Positions 49,968-61,239 of a stretch of DNA of 64,000 nucleotides are shown here, in pieces. The notes under the pieces are model-generated. The model did no database searches, was not told the DNA's origin, and saw only the letters and a list, made by a program, of their open reading frames with translations. Position 1 is the stretch's first letter. Every line of letters starts with the position of its first letter. The stretch spans positions 2,333,834-2,397,833 of the forward strand of contig CM030944.1 in the NCBI GenBank assembly GCA_018136815.1, read 5' to 3'. The position numbers were made by a program, and so were the translations under genes. Origin of the DNA: Isochrysis galbana. Its lineage: Eukaryota; Haptophyta; Isochrysidales; Isochrysidaceae.

Positions 49968-51363
49968 GAAAGAGGCGTAGTCAGCGGAGGCCACATCCCA
50001 TATCCACGTATCTCTTCACCCCCGTGAGAAACACTAGCCTTGTGCCTTTGGACTTTGGGCACTATGGCTAGCGCGACGGCCAACGAGTACGAGTGCAAGT
50101 GCCCCTTCCTTACTCCTGCCTCTTGCAAAGCAGTAAGCAACGCGCTTCACGCCCGGCGCCGAGTCATTAAGCTAGCTAGGTAGGGATTGGAAGTTTCCTA
50201 GCACCGGATATGGCCTCGGTGAGTCTATGTGTGGCGATCGTAGAGACCTCGCTCGGTCCCCCCCATGCTGTGAAGTAAGTATATGTTACCCCCCAGGAGC
50301 CAACGCCCCCCAGGAGCCAAGAGCTATCGGGGGCCCCCGAGAGCTATCGGGGGGGAATTTTCTCCCGATCGCCAACAGCCCCACCGAGAGCTATCGGGAC
50401 CGAGAAAATCCCCCGAGAGCTGTTGGGGGATTTTACCTCCCCCAGGGAACTATCGCGTTTAAAAAAAACATTCTTGAAGGTGCCCGCTAAGCTACTAGTG
50501 TCACTCACTCCCCCGCGATTCCGGCGCCATCGCCTATACCCCTACCGCCACTCCCTCTCCCGCTTCCCCCCCTCGTTCCTTTTTCTTCGGTTTTGGGGGG
50601 TCGGCCCATGTACACTACTTTGGGCCTCGCGTTTGGGGGACGGGTGGGGCAGGCCTCTTGTGCCTCGCTTTGGTGGCTTCGGGCCCTGCTCGACCCTGTG
50701 TGGGGGCCCGGCTTTTCAGCCTTCCCCAGTGGGTTTTCCGGTTTGGGGCACATCGTCCCCCCCGGTCCATTGTTATCCTTGGTCGCTAGGTCCGGTATTG
50801 CTTCTTTGTTGTATTATGTGCTTTATATTTAGACGCTCTAGTATTGCTATGAGTTTACTACTTGGAACTAGTTTGTTGTAATCGTTCGTTTCAAATATTG
50901 GGCGGAATTCGTTGACATCTATACTCTATACGTTTCTTGGGTTGGCGGCCCATGCCCATGTCTGCTTTGGCTCTTCTGGATGCGTCCGTGTTGTTGCCGT
51001 AGAGCGCCGCTTTGCATAGCGTGGTGTAAGGTGTCGTTCCGTCAAAATCATGGGACATCAATCGAATGGAGCCATCAAATGCAAATGTCCATAGATATTT
51101 TTTACAACAATATTCACTTATGATGACCCATTATCGATGTTTAACCTACGGTGCGCGCTTTCAGGTTGGCTAATTGCTAATTTTATTGGCATTCAATCCC
51201 TGGGTGCAATATCACAATTACACCAGGTGCACGCCGTGCGTGCCGATGTGCATCGGGGACGCATGTCGACTGGGTTCTCTGCGGTTCCCTCCAATTACTT
51301 AAACATGCAATATAAGAAAGATATCTACGGGGCACGCGTGATGAGTTGCAATCACCCATGTGC
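49968..51363. other. Intergenic with an inverted-repeat cluster
   Basis: About 50278-50462 contains repeated GAGAGCTATCGGG motifs in direct and inverted order, including GATCGCC with a GGGAATTTTC / GAGAAAATCCC pair, so strong hairpins are possible. 50480-50880 is C/T- and G-rich with an open frame of low-complexity character. No protein recognised. Confidence 0.45.
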
Positions 51364-52682
51364 TGTCGCATTCATCCTAGATGATGCGATTTCCAGGCTC
51401 TTGTTTCCAGGTCCTTCGTCGTGCGGCCACACGGCGAAGCTCAGGTACATCTAGGTTGGTAGGGTTCGTCCCTAGCGACCTAGAATTCGAGTTCTCGTTT
51501 CGTTCCGTCTAGCCTGTTTGTCAGGTCTAGATTCCAGGTTTCCTCCTTTCGGGTAATCTTGACCCAAAGGAGCCAGGTTGCCTGTCACTCGCCGCGCGCT
51601 TGTCTCAGGCTATCAGGTTACCTTGTGAAGGCTTATTTAGCTTCTTGCAAGGCTTGTCGTTTCTTGTTGGGTTCCGGTTCTTTCTTGGGACTTGCTGTCT
51701 TTCGTTGTCGTCCAGGCCTGTTCTTCGTAGGTTCTGCTTGGCCTGGTTAGGCTTTCGTTGCCTTCCCGCGTTTGGCGTTGGCGTTCGGAAATTTCCTCTC
51801 ACATTCCCTAGGTCCGCTACCCTTGGCTTGTAGGTCCTTGCTTCTTTCTTCTCGGTCAAGGTTTTGGCGAGCGAGTCGGTTGCTCTATCCGCTCGAGATT
51901 TGAGGTTTAATTTGCCATCTCCCCTTGGAGATCAATCTAGGTTCGCTCCTTAGGTGAGGGAATCTTTCCCCTTGATGCAAGCTACATGCAAGCCCTTGGC
52001 CCCTTTGGTGTTTCTTCCCCTTGGTTGATACTCAGGGTTGTTCGTTAGAAGCGTCTAGAAGGTTCACGCTCAACGGCAAGATTTATTCGGTCGTGAAGAT
52101 ATCTCGTCGCGATCTGTATCCAAAGTGATCGCCGTGGTCGCGCGACATGACGCTCCCCTTCGGACTCTCCGCTACGTGGGAAGTTACAACGGAGACACGC
52201 TCCGGCCGTCGCTGCGGAGTCTCTCTCTCTCTCTCGCTCTCTCTCTCTCCGTCTCTCGCGACGTGTTTGAGTTATCGGTGATTTGGGGTCGCGGTTGCTT
52301 GATAATTTGCTTGGTTTAGGTGAATGATTCCGGTATGTTCGTGAGTCGGTGTAACCTGTTGTTCTCAGCCTCGTTGTCCGTCGTTGTTCGCTGCGTCGCT
52401 GCACTCAAGCAGCCTAGGCTCCCTCCCTGAGGGAAGAGTTCTTTGTAGGTCTAACAATCTCTTAAAACCCAACACACTAGGGCCGCTAGGAGCGCCTCGC
52501 CGCCCCACAGCCCTTCGTTCGCCGTTCGTTCCCCGTCCAGACACCCAAATGGGGTTGCCCGACCCAGTCCAGAATTTCATTCACCCGACTCCCGGTGGGG
52601 AGGAGGGCCAAAGCGCCGCGCTAGCCGCCGGTGCTGCTCGCGACGGAGTGGCTCCGAGCCCTCCGGCTCCGCTCGACTCGAC
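51364..52682 (+). mobile_element. Truncated 5' end of an element 1 relative
   Basis: Aligns to 888-2210 with scattered substitutions and small indels: the LTR, leader and the first ~45 Gag codons (MGLPDPVQNF at 52549). It then breaks off at CTCGACTCGACA. Codon 7 after the upstream ATG is TGA here instead of TGG. Both flanks carry similar GTGCACGCCGTGC sequences (51225 and 52685). Confidence 0.85.
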
Positions 52683-53080
52683 ATGTGCACGCCGTGCATG
52701 CGCACGGCGCGATGTGCATCGGTTCCCCCGCCGGGGACGCCGTGCGTGCGCATGTCGCTTACCTCTGCATGGAATACATCACGGCGGTCGCGTACGGTGA
52801 AACGAGTCCCATGGTGCAAGTGCGCCGAGCAACTGGCAAACTCTGGATGGAGGACCAGAAGGCCATCCTCTCACGCATCACGGACCTCGTCACCCAAGAT
52901 CAGCCAAGCGACCTGGTCGCCTGCCAGCAGAACGACATTGTTGACAACAGGATCGAGGATGAGGACAATGAGAAAAAAGGCGAAGAAGATGAAGCTTTAG
53001 CTGTTCCGAAAAGTGGGGTGGGGGTACCATGGGGGGAAAGTTGCTATGCGCACGCGCCTTCCAACTCAATGCTAACATAA
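52683..53080 (+). pseudogene. Unrecognised ORF fragment
   Basis: An open frame continues from the Gag fragment by fusion. From AYLCMEYITAVAYGE (about 52757) it has ordinary composition (VRRATGKLWMEDQKAILSR) and then an acidic Lys/Glu tail (EDEDNEKKGEEDE), ending at 53080. The composition suggests a real protein piece, but I cannot name the family. It may be an exon of a host gene broken by the LTR element. Confidence 0.3.
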
Positions 53081-53413
53081 CATTCTACTAAGCGAAAACA
53101 AAATTACCACCTGGCCCTCTTTCTTTTGACGGAACGCGAGTTTATCTTGCTCGATCGTTCTTCTAATGACGTGGTCGCTGTTGAATTTGAGGTTGTCGTA
53201 GTGGATCCTATAGAAGTCGGTGAGGATGTACCTCCATGCCAGTAGGTACAAGATCTCCCTTGATTTTGACGTCGATGCTTTCGGTAGAATGAAAAGCCTG
53301 TCCGCGGCTTTATCGGCCGTCGTGTCGGTCCTGGGGTTGTTGGCCGGCGTAAAGTCTGTGAGATGGTGAGTCGTGTCAAACACGTTGTTTATGGAAGAAA
53401 ACGCTGGCGGCAA
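53072..53413 (-). pseudogene. Unrecognised AT-richer ORF fragment
   Basis: A - strand open frame of 113 residues (TTHHLTDFTPANNPRTD, SREILYLLAWRYILTDFYRI, QDKLAFRQKKEGQVVIL). It has globular composition and more A/T than its neighbours, resembling in character the fragment at 24501-24870. Family not recognised. Confidence 0.35.
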
Positions 53414-53566
53414 CTCACCACCCAGGAAATCCTCTCCTCCTCTTCTTCATCTCGCACTCTCTCGCTCCCACACCGCATGTCACAGATGGTGCCCTCACCC
53501 CTTCTCAATGCCCCTTTCGCTGCTACAGGTGTGACTCACACTGCAGCAGTGGGCAGTGGGAGGAGG

Positions 53567-53790
53567 CTGTCGCATTCGCGAATCGACACTCGTTAGGCTT
53601 CGCTCTTCTCTTCGTCGCTCCGTCGCTCGGCATTTATCGTTATAATTCTCTGCTTTCTCTCGTCCTCGGTCAAAAGCTTCGCTTGGACGCATGGGATCTT
53701 GGGTTGTGGAGCGCCCTCTCTCATTCTTTCTTCTTTCTCTCGAAGAGAAGGGAAGTTTCCCCACCTTTCTCCCTCCGAGACGCTGTCGCC
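53567..53790 (+). repeat. Element C LTR fragment
   Basis: Starts TGTCGCATTCGCGAATCG and follows 22460 downward on the - strand for about 220 bp (GCATGGGATC, GTGGAGCGCCCTCTC, GGGAAGTTTCCCCACC). It then diverges. It is preceded by AGTGGGAGGAGGC rather than a clean polypurine tract. Confidence 0.8.
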
Positions 53791-53879
53791 AGTCAAATCT
53801 TGGATGGACTGGCCGATTCGTTCCCTCGAGACTCGCCTTTAAGGTGCCTTGGCCGCGCCAGCGAGGTTAGCCCCTGCGC

Positions 53880-53970
53880 GTGGACGGTGGCCTACACCCT
53901 CGCTGTTCGCCGTTGGCTCGCGCCGGGGGCTCGTGCCCCCCCATCGGCGAACTAAGTATAAACTTAGTTG
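53880..53970 (-). repeat. Short copy of the hairpin-ended repeat
   Basis: Ends with the hairpin (arms CAACTAAG and CTTAGTT around TTTATA on -, 53950-53970) next to CATGGGGGGGCACGAG-like sequence. The remainder is diverged. 53971-54434 shows no gene. Confidence 0.65.
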
Positions 53971-54434
53971 TGAGATCCGAAGATAACATTAGAATGTATT
54001 TTTGCCGGGTGACATTCCCATTGGTAAGTCTCTCTAAGGGTACTCGGCACTCGTACGGAAGGCATGTCGATAATCTATAGCGGATAAATAGCACGGATGC
54101 GCCCGACATCGATCCACAACAGTGCCCAAGCAATGACGGTAGTGTTCCTACTTCCTACCTGCCTGCATGCGTTTGCCGAGCTAGATCGAGAGCGGAGACT
54201 CAGAAAGTGTGTTTTTGTGACCCGTTTGCTTATCTATGTATTTCTATGAACGGATCTCCACACGCCCTGTCCGAGGCATGCGTCAACCCAACGATTGCCC
54301 GTTTCTCCCTTCCCATCTCACAATCCACACTCCAGCAACTTTCAAACGTGTAGCACTTTGGTATCCATGTATGCATACCATCGTCTCACCACGAATGAGC
54401 AGGGCGCATATATCAAGGCCCTTTATTAGCTCCC

Positions 54435-57400
54435 TTATTCATTGCGCCGCATCTGCGGTGGCTGAAACGGATGATTCGCGTTTGGAAGCTCTACCGGTCG
54501 GAACGGCATTTGTTGTTGTAGTTGAAAGGCTGTGTTCGGCGGGCACATATTTCGCGGAGAATGTGACACTGCTGTTGGCTGCATTCGAAAATCGTCCACC
54601 GGGGACTGCGTCGGCTGTACGTGTGACAGATGAGGTGGCGGCGCTCGGTGCGAGTCTAATGGCGATGCATTCGGCATAGACTGCGCGAATCCCGACTTGA
54701 ATCCCTCCGGCGCCCCGTTTTGACTAGCATTGTGCCCGTTGCCTCCGTAGTCGGCTTGGTTGTGAGGAAAACTAGGTTGAGTCATGGAAGGTGTGACAAT
54801 AGCACGTCCGCCCGCAAAATCATCATGGGCGAGTTGTACATGGGGAGAGAGCATTTGTCGCATTGCCTGCATCTTTGCCTCATCAGTACCCAAAGCATGC
54901 CACTCGTGTTCGAGAATACCCAAGACGACCCACCCTTGTTGTTGGATAAGCCGGCGTTTTACCTAGCAGTGGCGTGGGTGGGCACTCGGATCAGGTCAAG
55001 GCGAGGATAACTATTGGTGCCTCACACGTGTCCGACGATAGACTATTCCTAGCCATGGTTATGCACTTGCATGCCGACTCGAGAAGATCGAGAAGGGCCA
55101 CCGTGCTTGACACCTGGGCTGGACCAGTAAGCTCGGAGACGGGCTTGTAGCCTATGGCGGAACGAAGAAGATCGGACTCCGAGTGCAGCGTGATAGTCAG
55201 TGGCTGTCCTCCCGTTACCTCAGGAGGAATCACGAAGTCGAGGATGTACATCGCCAAGTTCATCTGTGCACGGCATTGGCACGTGCTCGATTGCGACAAT
55301 TCAGCGCTTTGTTGCACGGCACGGAATGAGGCTGGGGCATGGCGGCCAGCTGCTATGTGTAGTGAGCCTACCTGAACGCCGTGCGGCACTCCGAGTTGAT
55401 CCAACGAAGCTGAAATCTCCCGTAGCAAAGTGCCTGGCTCCCGAACAGTCCCAAAGGCCGACTCTGCGGCAAGGGCATGGTATTCACCCCAAGCAGGCGC
55501 TGCGGCTTGTGTCAGCTCTGGGGGCAGAGCAGGTGATGGCAGGCCTGCAGAAGCAGGCGCCTCGATCTGGAGCATGAGTGCCGACTCAGCCAACAAGCAC
55601 AGCTGCCCAGTCTGGAAGTGTTTGATGTGCATGATGACTTCAAGAGACGGGCACAATAATTGATGCGAATGTTCCCGTAGTGCAAGAATCGACCAGATGA
55701 GCGTGCAGATGGTGAAAGAATCTGCCGAATTAAGCTGATGAGCAATATCCGGGCTAGCCGCGTCAAGAAGTCTTTTCGCGTTATCCGAATGCCCCAAGAC
55801 AATGCACGAGCGCACAAGGAAGGCTAGCTCAGACAGCTCGAGCGACATGCCACTCGCGTGCATCTTGTCTATCAGTTGGGTAGGCGTGACCGCTAAAGGA
55901 TGCTCTGACGTGGACGTGAAGCGCAGCTTGGCAAGGCCTCGAATGAGAGAGGTCGCAGTGTGTGGCATGAGCGATTCACATGATGCGGCCCGGGCAAGGA
56001 GGCGAGGGACAACGGTGGAAAGGCGCGAGCTTGCGGTGGGAGATCCCTCCGCCAATGCGGAAATTGCTTCAAGACAACACGCGGCCTGCGCTTCGTGCAG
56101 CTCAGACCGGTCGAGAGCGCCGGAGACTAGGGTTTCAATTGCAACCACGGCCATCGGCGAATCATACCTGAGGGCGCAATCGATAGGAAAACGAGGAGTT
56201 TATGGGCCATGGAACCGTGACAGCATCGTGCACAGCTCGTCGCGGCGATCGAAGCAGACCCACTTGATGCGGATAAAGTGAGGTGAGAGGCAAGAACCGA
56301 GAGGTTGGAAATTTAGCAAAAGAGGGACACACCTTAGTCTGGCAATGGAGTCCACAAGATCTACCAAAAGCCGTGGTTCAATGGCACTGATCCGGCCTAA
56401 TTCAGCGCTGATACCATCGAGTAATGGCCACCTACCTAGCGGTAAAAGCGAGATGCGGCGGAAGCAAGCACAGAGGCCCTCAGCCCCCTCGGAAAGCACG
56501 CGGCGTGGCGCGCCCTCTCGAAGCAGTTCCGCCAAAGGATGAGCGCCCGTAGGGGCGCCGCCAGGGGATGCGACGAGCTCGTATAAGCCCCACGCAGCCG
56601 ATAGCATATGGGCACTGCGGAGCTGCCCGAGAGTATGACGGGATTCGAACTGCTGCGCCAGGCGAGTTGCGATGGGCGCATGACAGTGTGGTGGCCCGAG
56701 GCGTATGAGGACGTCAATCATATCGCACACCTGGGGGTGCAAGTCGTACGGGGCAAGTCGCATGAGATCGTATGAAGAGACATCTACCAGCAATGAGGCA
56801 TTGCGTCTCAGTCCAGGGCCCGGATGTCAGCTCGAAACACCACTCGGCTCAGGTATCGGCAGACGGGCGCTGCGGAGGTGCACTGCGTGACCTGCCCCGC
56901 AGACAACGAGGACGCATCGGACACAAGCTGGAATAGCCTATCCACAAGTTGACGAGCTTCGACGAGTAGGGCGGTACCAGAGGGTGAGGCAGCGAGGACA
57001 GGGAGGTGTCGCGCAAAGATCCAGAGTGAAGTGGCAATCTGGGTAGAGCTGAGGCGACCAGCGAAAGAGAGAGAGTCGGGGTCGCCATCCAGTTCCTCCA
57101 AGACTACTTGCTTGAGCTGCAAAGGAGTTCAAGGGAACAAACATGACGCGAAATGCAACAGGCCGGATATTAGCTGTGGTTCAAGGGTGGAGCACCATCT
57201 CAAACAAAAGTGGGTCAATCACAACGTTTACGCACACAGGCTCTTGCATATGCTGGCGCATAAAGACAAACTCACTGTATGGAGGAGATCGATTGGAAGC
57301 GGCATCCTTTTGCAGAACAGTCTACTCATCTCTAGCAAGTCATCAATAGGAGGCCACGGGCGCGCGTCGGCGAGGCCCTTCGCTAGCTTGGGCAGCAGGC

Positions 57401-59460
57401 GAGCACAAGCCGCGGCGCGGCCGAGCGGCACGATAGCGCAGATCAGGCGACAGAGTACGTCGGCAGGAAGGGATTTGACCTGCACGCAGAATCGGGGACA
57501 CAATTAGGGCGGTTGTCGCCCTCCGTGCGGAATGTACTTGCATTCGTTAGAAGCTTGAGGATGCCCAGCGAGGATGCACAACGCCACACCGTTCATCGTG
57601 AACTTTAAAATGCCCAGCATGAGGATCATATCACACTTGACAACCCACAATACACGTCCCTATGTTGGGGGGTCTTGGGCAGAGCCCTCACCTGCTTTTC
57701 GACTGCCCTCATCATCTTGGGGAACGCTGGGGCTTGCGCAAGCCCCATCGCCGAGAAAGCCCACAAACATCGTGCGGTATCGCCGGCAGTCAGAACATGG
57801 AGCATTGAAGCAAGCCTTTCGCAATAAGCAAGAAGCGCCCATGGCACTCGCACATTGAGTTCAGCTAGGGCACAAAGCGAGTCACGGAGCTGCAAATGGT
57901 CCAACTCGGGTAGCACCTACAATGAATGGAGGGAGTTGCAGTCAGCCGAGGCGTGGCGGCGGCGATGAGCTCACTCGCACCCGAGCACGACCCCAAACTG
58001 GATAGCACCATAGTATGCCGAGAGGCGTGGACGACTTTGCTGATTACTATGACTGCATGCAAGCCCCTGTTGGTGTGTGATGTCCACAAGAGCAAAGTAC
58101 AGCTGCTCACTAGACGCGCATGGCGCAAGGGAAATTCCCAAGGTAGGACATTCTTGAGGTTTAACCAGCAGCCTGAACACGCGAACCACACGCGGCGTAT
58201 TTTAATGTGGAGGCCGCTGACCTCTCTCAACTTGAGGAGACCAACCGCAAACTCCGGACTCGAAGTAATGGATGCCGATCGCACGGTAGAATCAGGGTAT
58301 GTGCGCACGAGCGCAGATATCCTACTCATTGCATCACATAGCTGAGCCCCCGGCAACGTCCCCAGCAATGACAGCAGCTGCCTCTCATCTCTCGCTTCAA
58401 AAATTTGCCGACGGAGATTCTCGGTCATCATTGCTTGCCTCTCACGAAGCAGCATAAGCGTGGGCACCATGAGCTCGCCCTGTACCGCAGCATGTGATGC
58501 CTCGGCAGCCAGAGTCTCGCTATCCATTGCCGAGGTTCGAGCGAGGAGTGCAGCCATCACGTCCTGATATTGCGGAGACGTCTCTCTACCCAGTCTTCTC
58601 ATCGCCCACACGAGCTCGGAAAGAGGGCGAAGAGCCAATCGGCTAGCCAGCAGGCCCGATAGACTGAACGCTGTGAGTAGATTGTCAACACAAGCACGGT
58701 CTACGGGCGGGTCCAAGTCGGCTGCCGCTAGCGCCACGAGGACTCCAGCCGTGCCATGCTGCCGACGTGCAGCGATGCGCTGCCTATCTATGTTTGGGGT
58801 CGAGTCTGAAGGTGGATCTAGAAAGGCAGCAGACAGAATGGCCGGAGACAGAGCTTCCCGGAAGAGGGCCTCAATTGCCCCCTCGGCGCGGCGCGGCGAC
58901 ATCGGTTCCGCACCATCAGCTGTTGGAGCTGGCGCAGGAAGTACAAAGAGACGCAGGAGGTCGGCCAATTGAGCGGCGTGGAAAGCACCTAGTCGAGGTA
59001 AAAGCGCATGCGCGAGCGCACTGGAAATTGGCCCTGAAGAGGCGAGCCCTAGAGCCAAAATGGCCTCTGCCGAACAGTGGAGCTGGTCGGGCGTGAGGAC
59101 ACCTCGCTGCGCGAGCAGCAGGATGCGTTTCACGAGCCCCTGGAGGAGTGGCGAGTCTGGCGGCGCGAGTATGGCGAGTGCCCAGAGTAGCGCGACTAGC
59201 CCGCGCGCGTCGAGCTCAGAGCCGCCCGCGAATTGGTTGCCCAGCTGCATCACGAGCCGGCCTAGAGCGGGGCTTGCTCCGAGCTTTCGAGCGTGCTCTG
59301 GCCCGAGCTGCCTGGCGAGCGATGCCATGACGTGGAGGGCGACCGAGCCGGCGCCCGCATCGTACTCGACTGCGTGGCCTTCGATGTGCGAGAGCACCGC
59401 CTCCGCCGAGCCGCACAGCAGCAGCTGCGAGACGAGCTCCTCCTGCGACGGCGAGCCCAT
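54435..59460 (-). CDS. RAP-domain protein (FASTK/OPR-like organellar RNA factor)
   Basis: Seven exons inferred from splice sites and phase: 59460-58222, 57916-57692, 57479-57276, 57116-56884, 56806-56333, 56167-55114, 54962-54435, giving about 1318 residues. The body consists of degenerate helical repeats (DARGLVALLWALAIL, DTARCLWAFSAMGLA, TQIATSLWIFARHL) like those of FASTK and related RNA-binding proteins. The last two exons form a RAP domain: PVSELTGPAQ joins to VKRRLIQQQGWVVLGILEHE, then WHALGTDEAK. Such proteins process or stabilise mitochondrial or plastid RNA. The loop usually present after GPxHF is missing, so an extra small exon in the last intron (54963-55113) is possible. The C-terminal tail is Pro/Gln-rich. 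The start at 59460 follows a long C/T-rich leader. Confidence 0.72.
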
Positions 59461-60009
59461 CGCGCGCCGCGGCCGTCCCCTGCCCCCTGCCGCCCCCCCC
59501 CCCCCACGCTCTCCCTCCCTCTCTCCCTCCTCGCTTCTCTCTCCCCCTCTCCATCTCTCCTCTCTCTTCCCCCCCCCCCCCCCCCCCGCCTTTCTCTCTT
59601 CGCCCCCCCCCCCCCCCCCCCCCCCGGCGCCCTCCTCCGGTATTGGAGATGATACCTTTACAAAACCATACCGGTACAAGCTCTAAGATTCTTTAAGATG
59701 GTTAGTACTACGGAATTCATGAATCGGACGAACAGACAGAATAAAAATAATAATCAATGTTATATCCTAGCCAACCCCACTAGCTAATTGGACATAACGT
59801 CTCAGTCCCGGAATCCCGCCATGCCTGACGGGCCAGGTGTCCGAGTGATACCGGGGGGTGGGGGCACTGCCCCCTCCCCTCGATATTTGTCCTCCCCCCA
59901 GTGCATGCACCGGCCCCGCGCACCCCAGCGCGTCCTCTCCTCGAGTCCACGTTGGGGGAAAACCCCTTTCGGGTAAAAGCAACGCAGGGGGGGGGGGGGG
60001 GGCATTCGT
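59461..60009. other. Upstream region of the RAP gene with C/G runs
   Basis: Contains two C runs of about 18-20 (59570-59625) and a G run (59989-60002). Otherwise no gene. Confidence 0.5.
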
Positions 60010-60625
60010 GAGATAGGAGCCCAGAAGCGCTAATCTCCCTCGCTAGAGCGAGTGGCCGCGGCGAGTCGCGGCCCTTCCCTCCTGGCTCTGGCGCCCCCGT
60101 CTTCTCTTACCCAAACGGGGCGAGAAGACACGTTTCTGCCGGAGGGGAGAGCTGCCGCTCCCCCCTCCCCTCCCTCTTCCCTTTTCCTCCTCTCTTCCCT
60201 GCGGCGGGGGCCCATGGCGCGCGCCTGCGGCCCCTCTTCAGGTCCCCAGGAGGCCGGCAGGGGCCTGGGAGCACAGCTCAGGGGGCAGGGGGCAGGTGAG
60301 GCTGGGGCATGGCCCTGGCCCCTCCTGCCTCTCCCTCGCTGGCTCTCGAGCCCCTGCCAGTCGACTGGAGCTGGCTGGGGGGTCCTGATCAGGGGGGCCC
60401 AGGGGGAGGAGGGGCTGGTCAGAGGGATGGGCAGGCCACGACGGGCCAGGGCGGGCGAGTCAGGCGGGCCTGTGGGGAGAGGAATGGGTCAGCAGGGCTG
60501 TGTGCTCCTGGCAAGCCATCAGGCGTGCCAGGAGAGTGGGTGGTTCCTCCCCCATGGCAGGGGAGGAGTGGAGAGAGAGGTGGGCTCGTGCCCCCCCATG
60601 GGCGAACTAAGTATAAACTTAGTTG
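60010..60625 (-). repeat. Diverged copy of the hairpin-ended repeat
   Basis: Read on - it begins with the hairpin (60605-60625), then CATGGGGGGGCACGAG and CTCCACTCCTCCCCTGCC. It follows the 44061-43715 copy with many changes. Open frames on both strands are GC-driven. Confidence 0.7.
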
Positions 60626-60714
60626 CGGACGAACAGACAGAGGACAGAGGTTGGCGAACTGGTTTAATGTCCAAAACTCTTTATGGTTCTGGCTGATCTT
60701 CTGTTTCCTGCAGT

Positions 60715-60948
60715 CTGCTGCCCCCCATGTGGGGGGCCAGCATGGCTGTTGTGTGTGGTGTGGCCGGAGCCACGGGCCGTGCGGCGCGACGCGTGTCGCG
60801 CTCACCTGCTCGGCCTCTGACGGCGGGCGCGGTCGCTTCGACAGCGACTGCTCCATGGGGCCTGGGGGGCCGCCCTCGGCGGGGGGCCCGGAGGAGAGGA
60901 GGGGAGCGGCGGCGCGCTCCATGGCAACTGACTATAAAGTTAGTTGCC
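60715..60948 (-). mobile_element. LINE ORF1 5' fragment
   Basis: Read on - it starts with a hairpin (arm CAACTAACT, centre TTAT, arm AGTCAGTTG; 60927-60948), then ATGGAGCGCGCC at 60922. The frame starting MERAAAPLLSSG is similar to the fragment at 29255-29560. No RT follows. Confidence 0.55.
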
Positions 60949-61239
60949 TACATCTATGATATATGCGAATAGCACCTTGCGCATATGTCATAAAAACCTT
61001 CTTGAAGGTGCCTGGCGCATATGTTAAATGTTTTGCATGCGCATGCACCGGCCCATGATGCATGAGTGCGTATAGTTTCTCCATATTACATATTACTACT
61101 TGTACTTATCGACGAACGAAAAAATAATCACAACCGGAAGCACAAACACAATATTTGAAATGAGGGCACTCCTACACTTCTCTCACGTGCTGCAGCTCAC
61201 TCTAGCTCACTCCCACGTCCCATCACGGCCACCTTCGCT
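60949..61239. other. Intergenic, nothing recognised
   Basis: Contains a repeated CATATG motif with CTTCTTGAAGGTGCC at about 60993-61010, also seen at 50470-50487. No gene. Confidence 0.4.

Noticed and set aside
50423-50881. 152-codon + strand frame
   Set aside because: Low-complexity Gly/Pro/Phe/Leu sequence from C/T- and G-rich DNA, with no domain and no clear start context.
57865-58221. C-terminal part of the first RAP-gene frame as coding
   Set aside because: The frame loses repeat character after LLKLRE, and a GT donor at 58221 joins in phase to VLPELDHLQL at 57916.
60052-60959. + strand frames of more than 200 codons
   Set aside because: They match the dispersed repeat family on several copies only at DNA level and change frame between copies.
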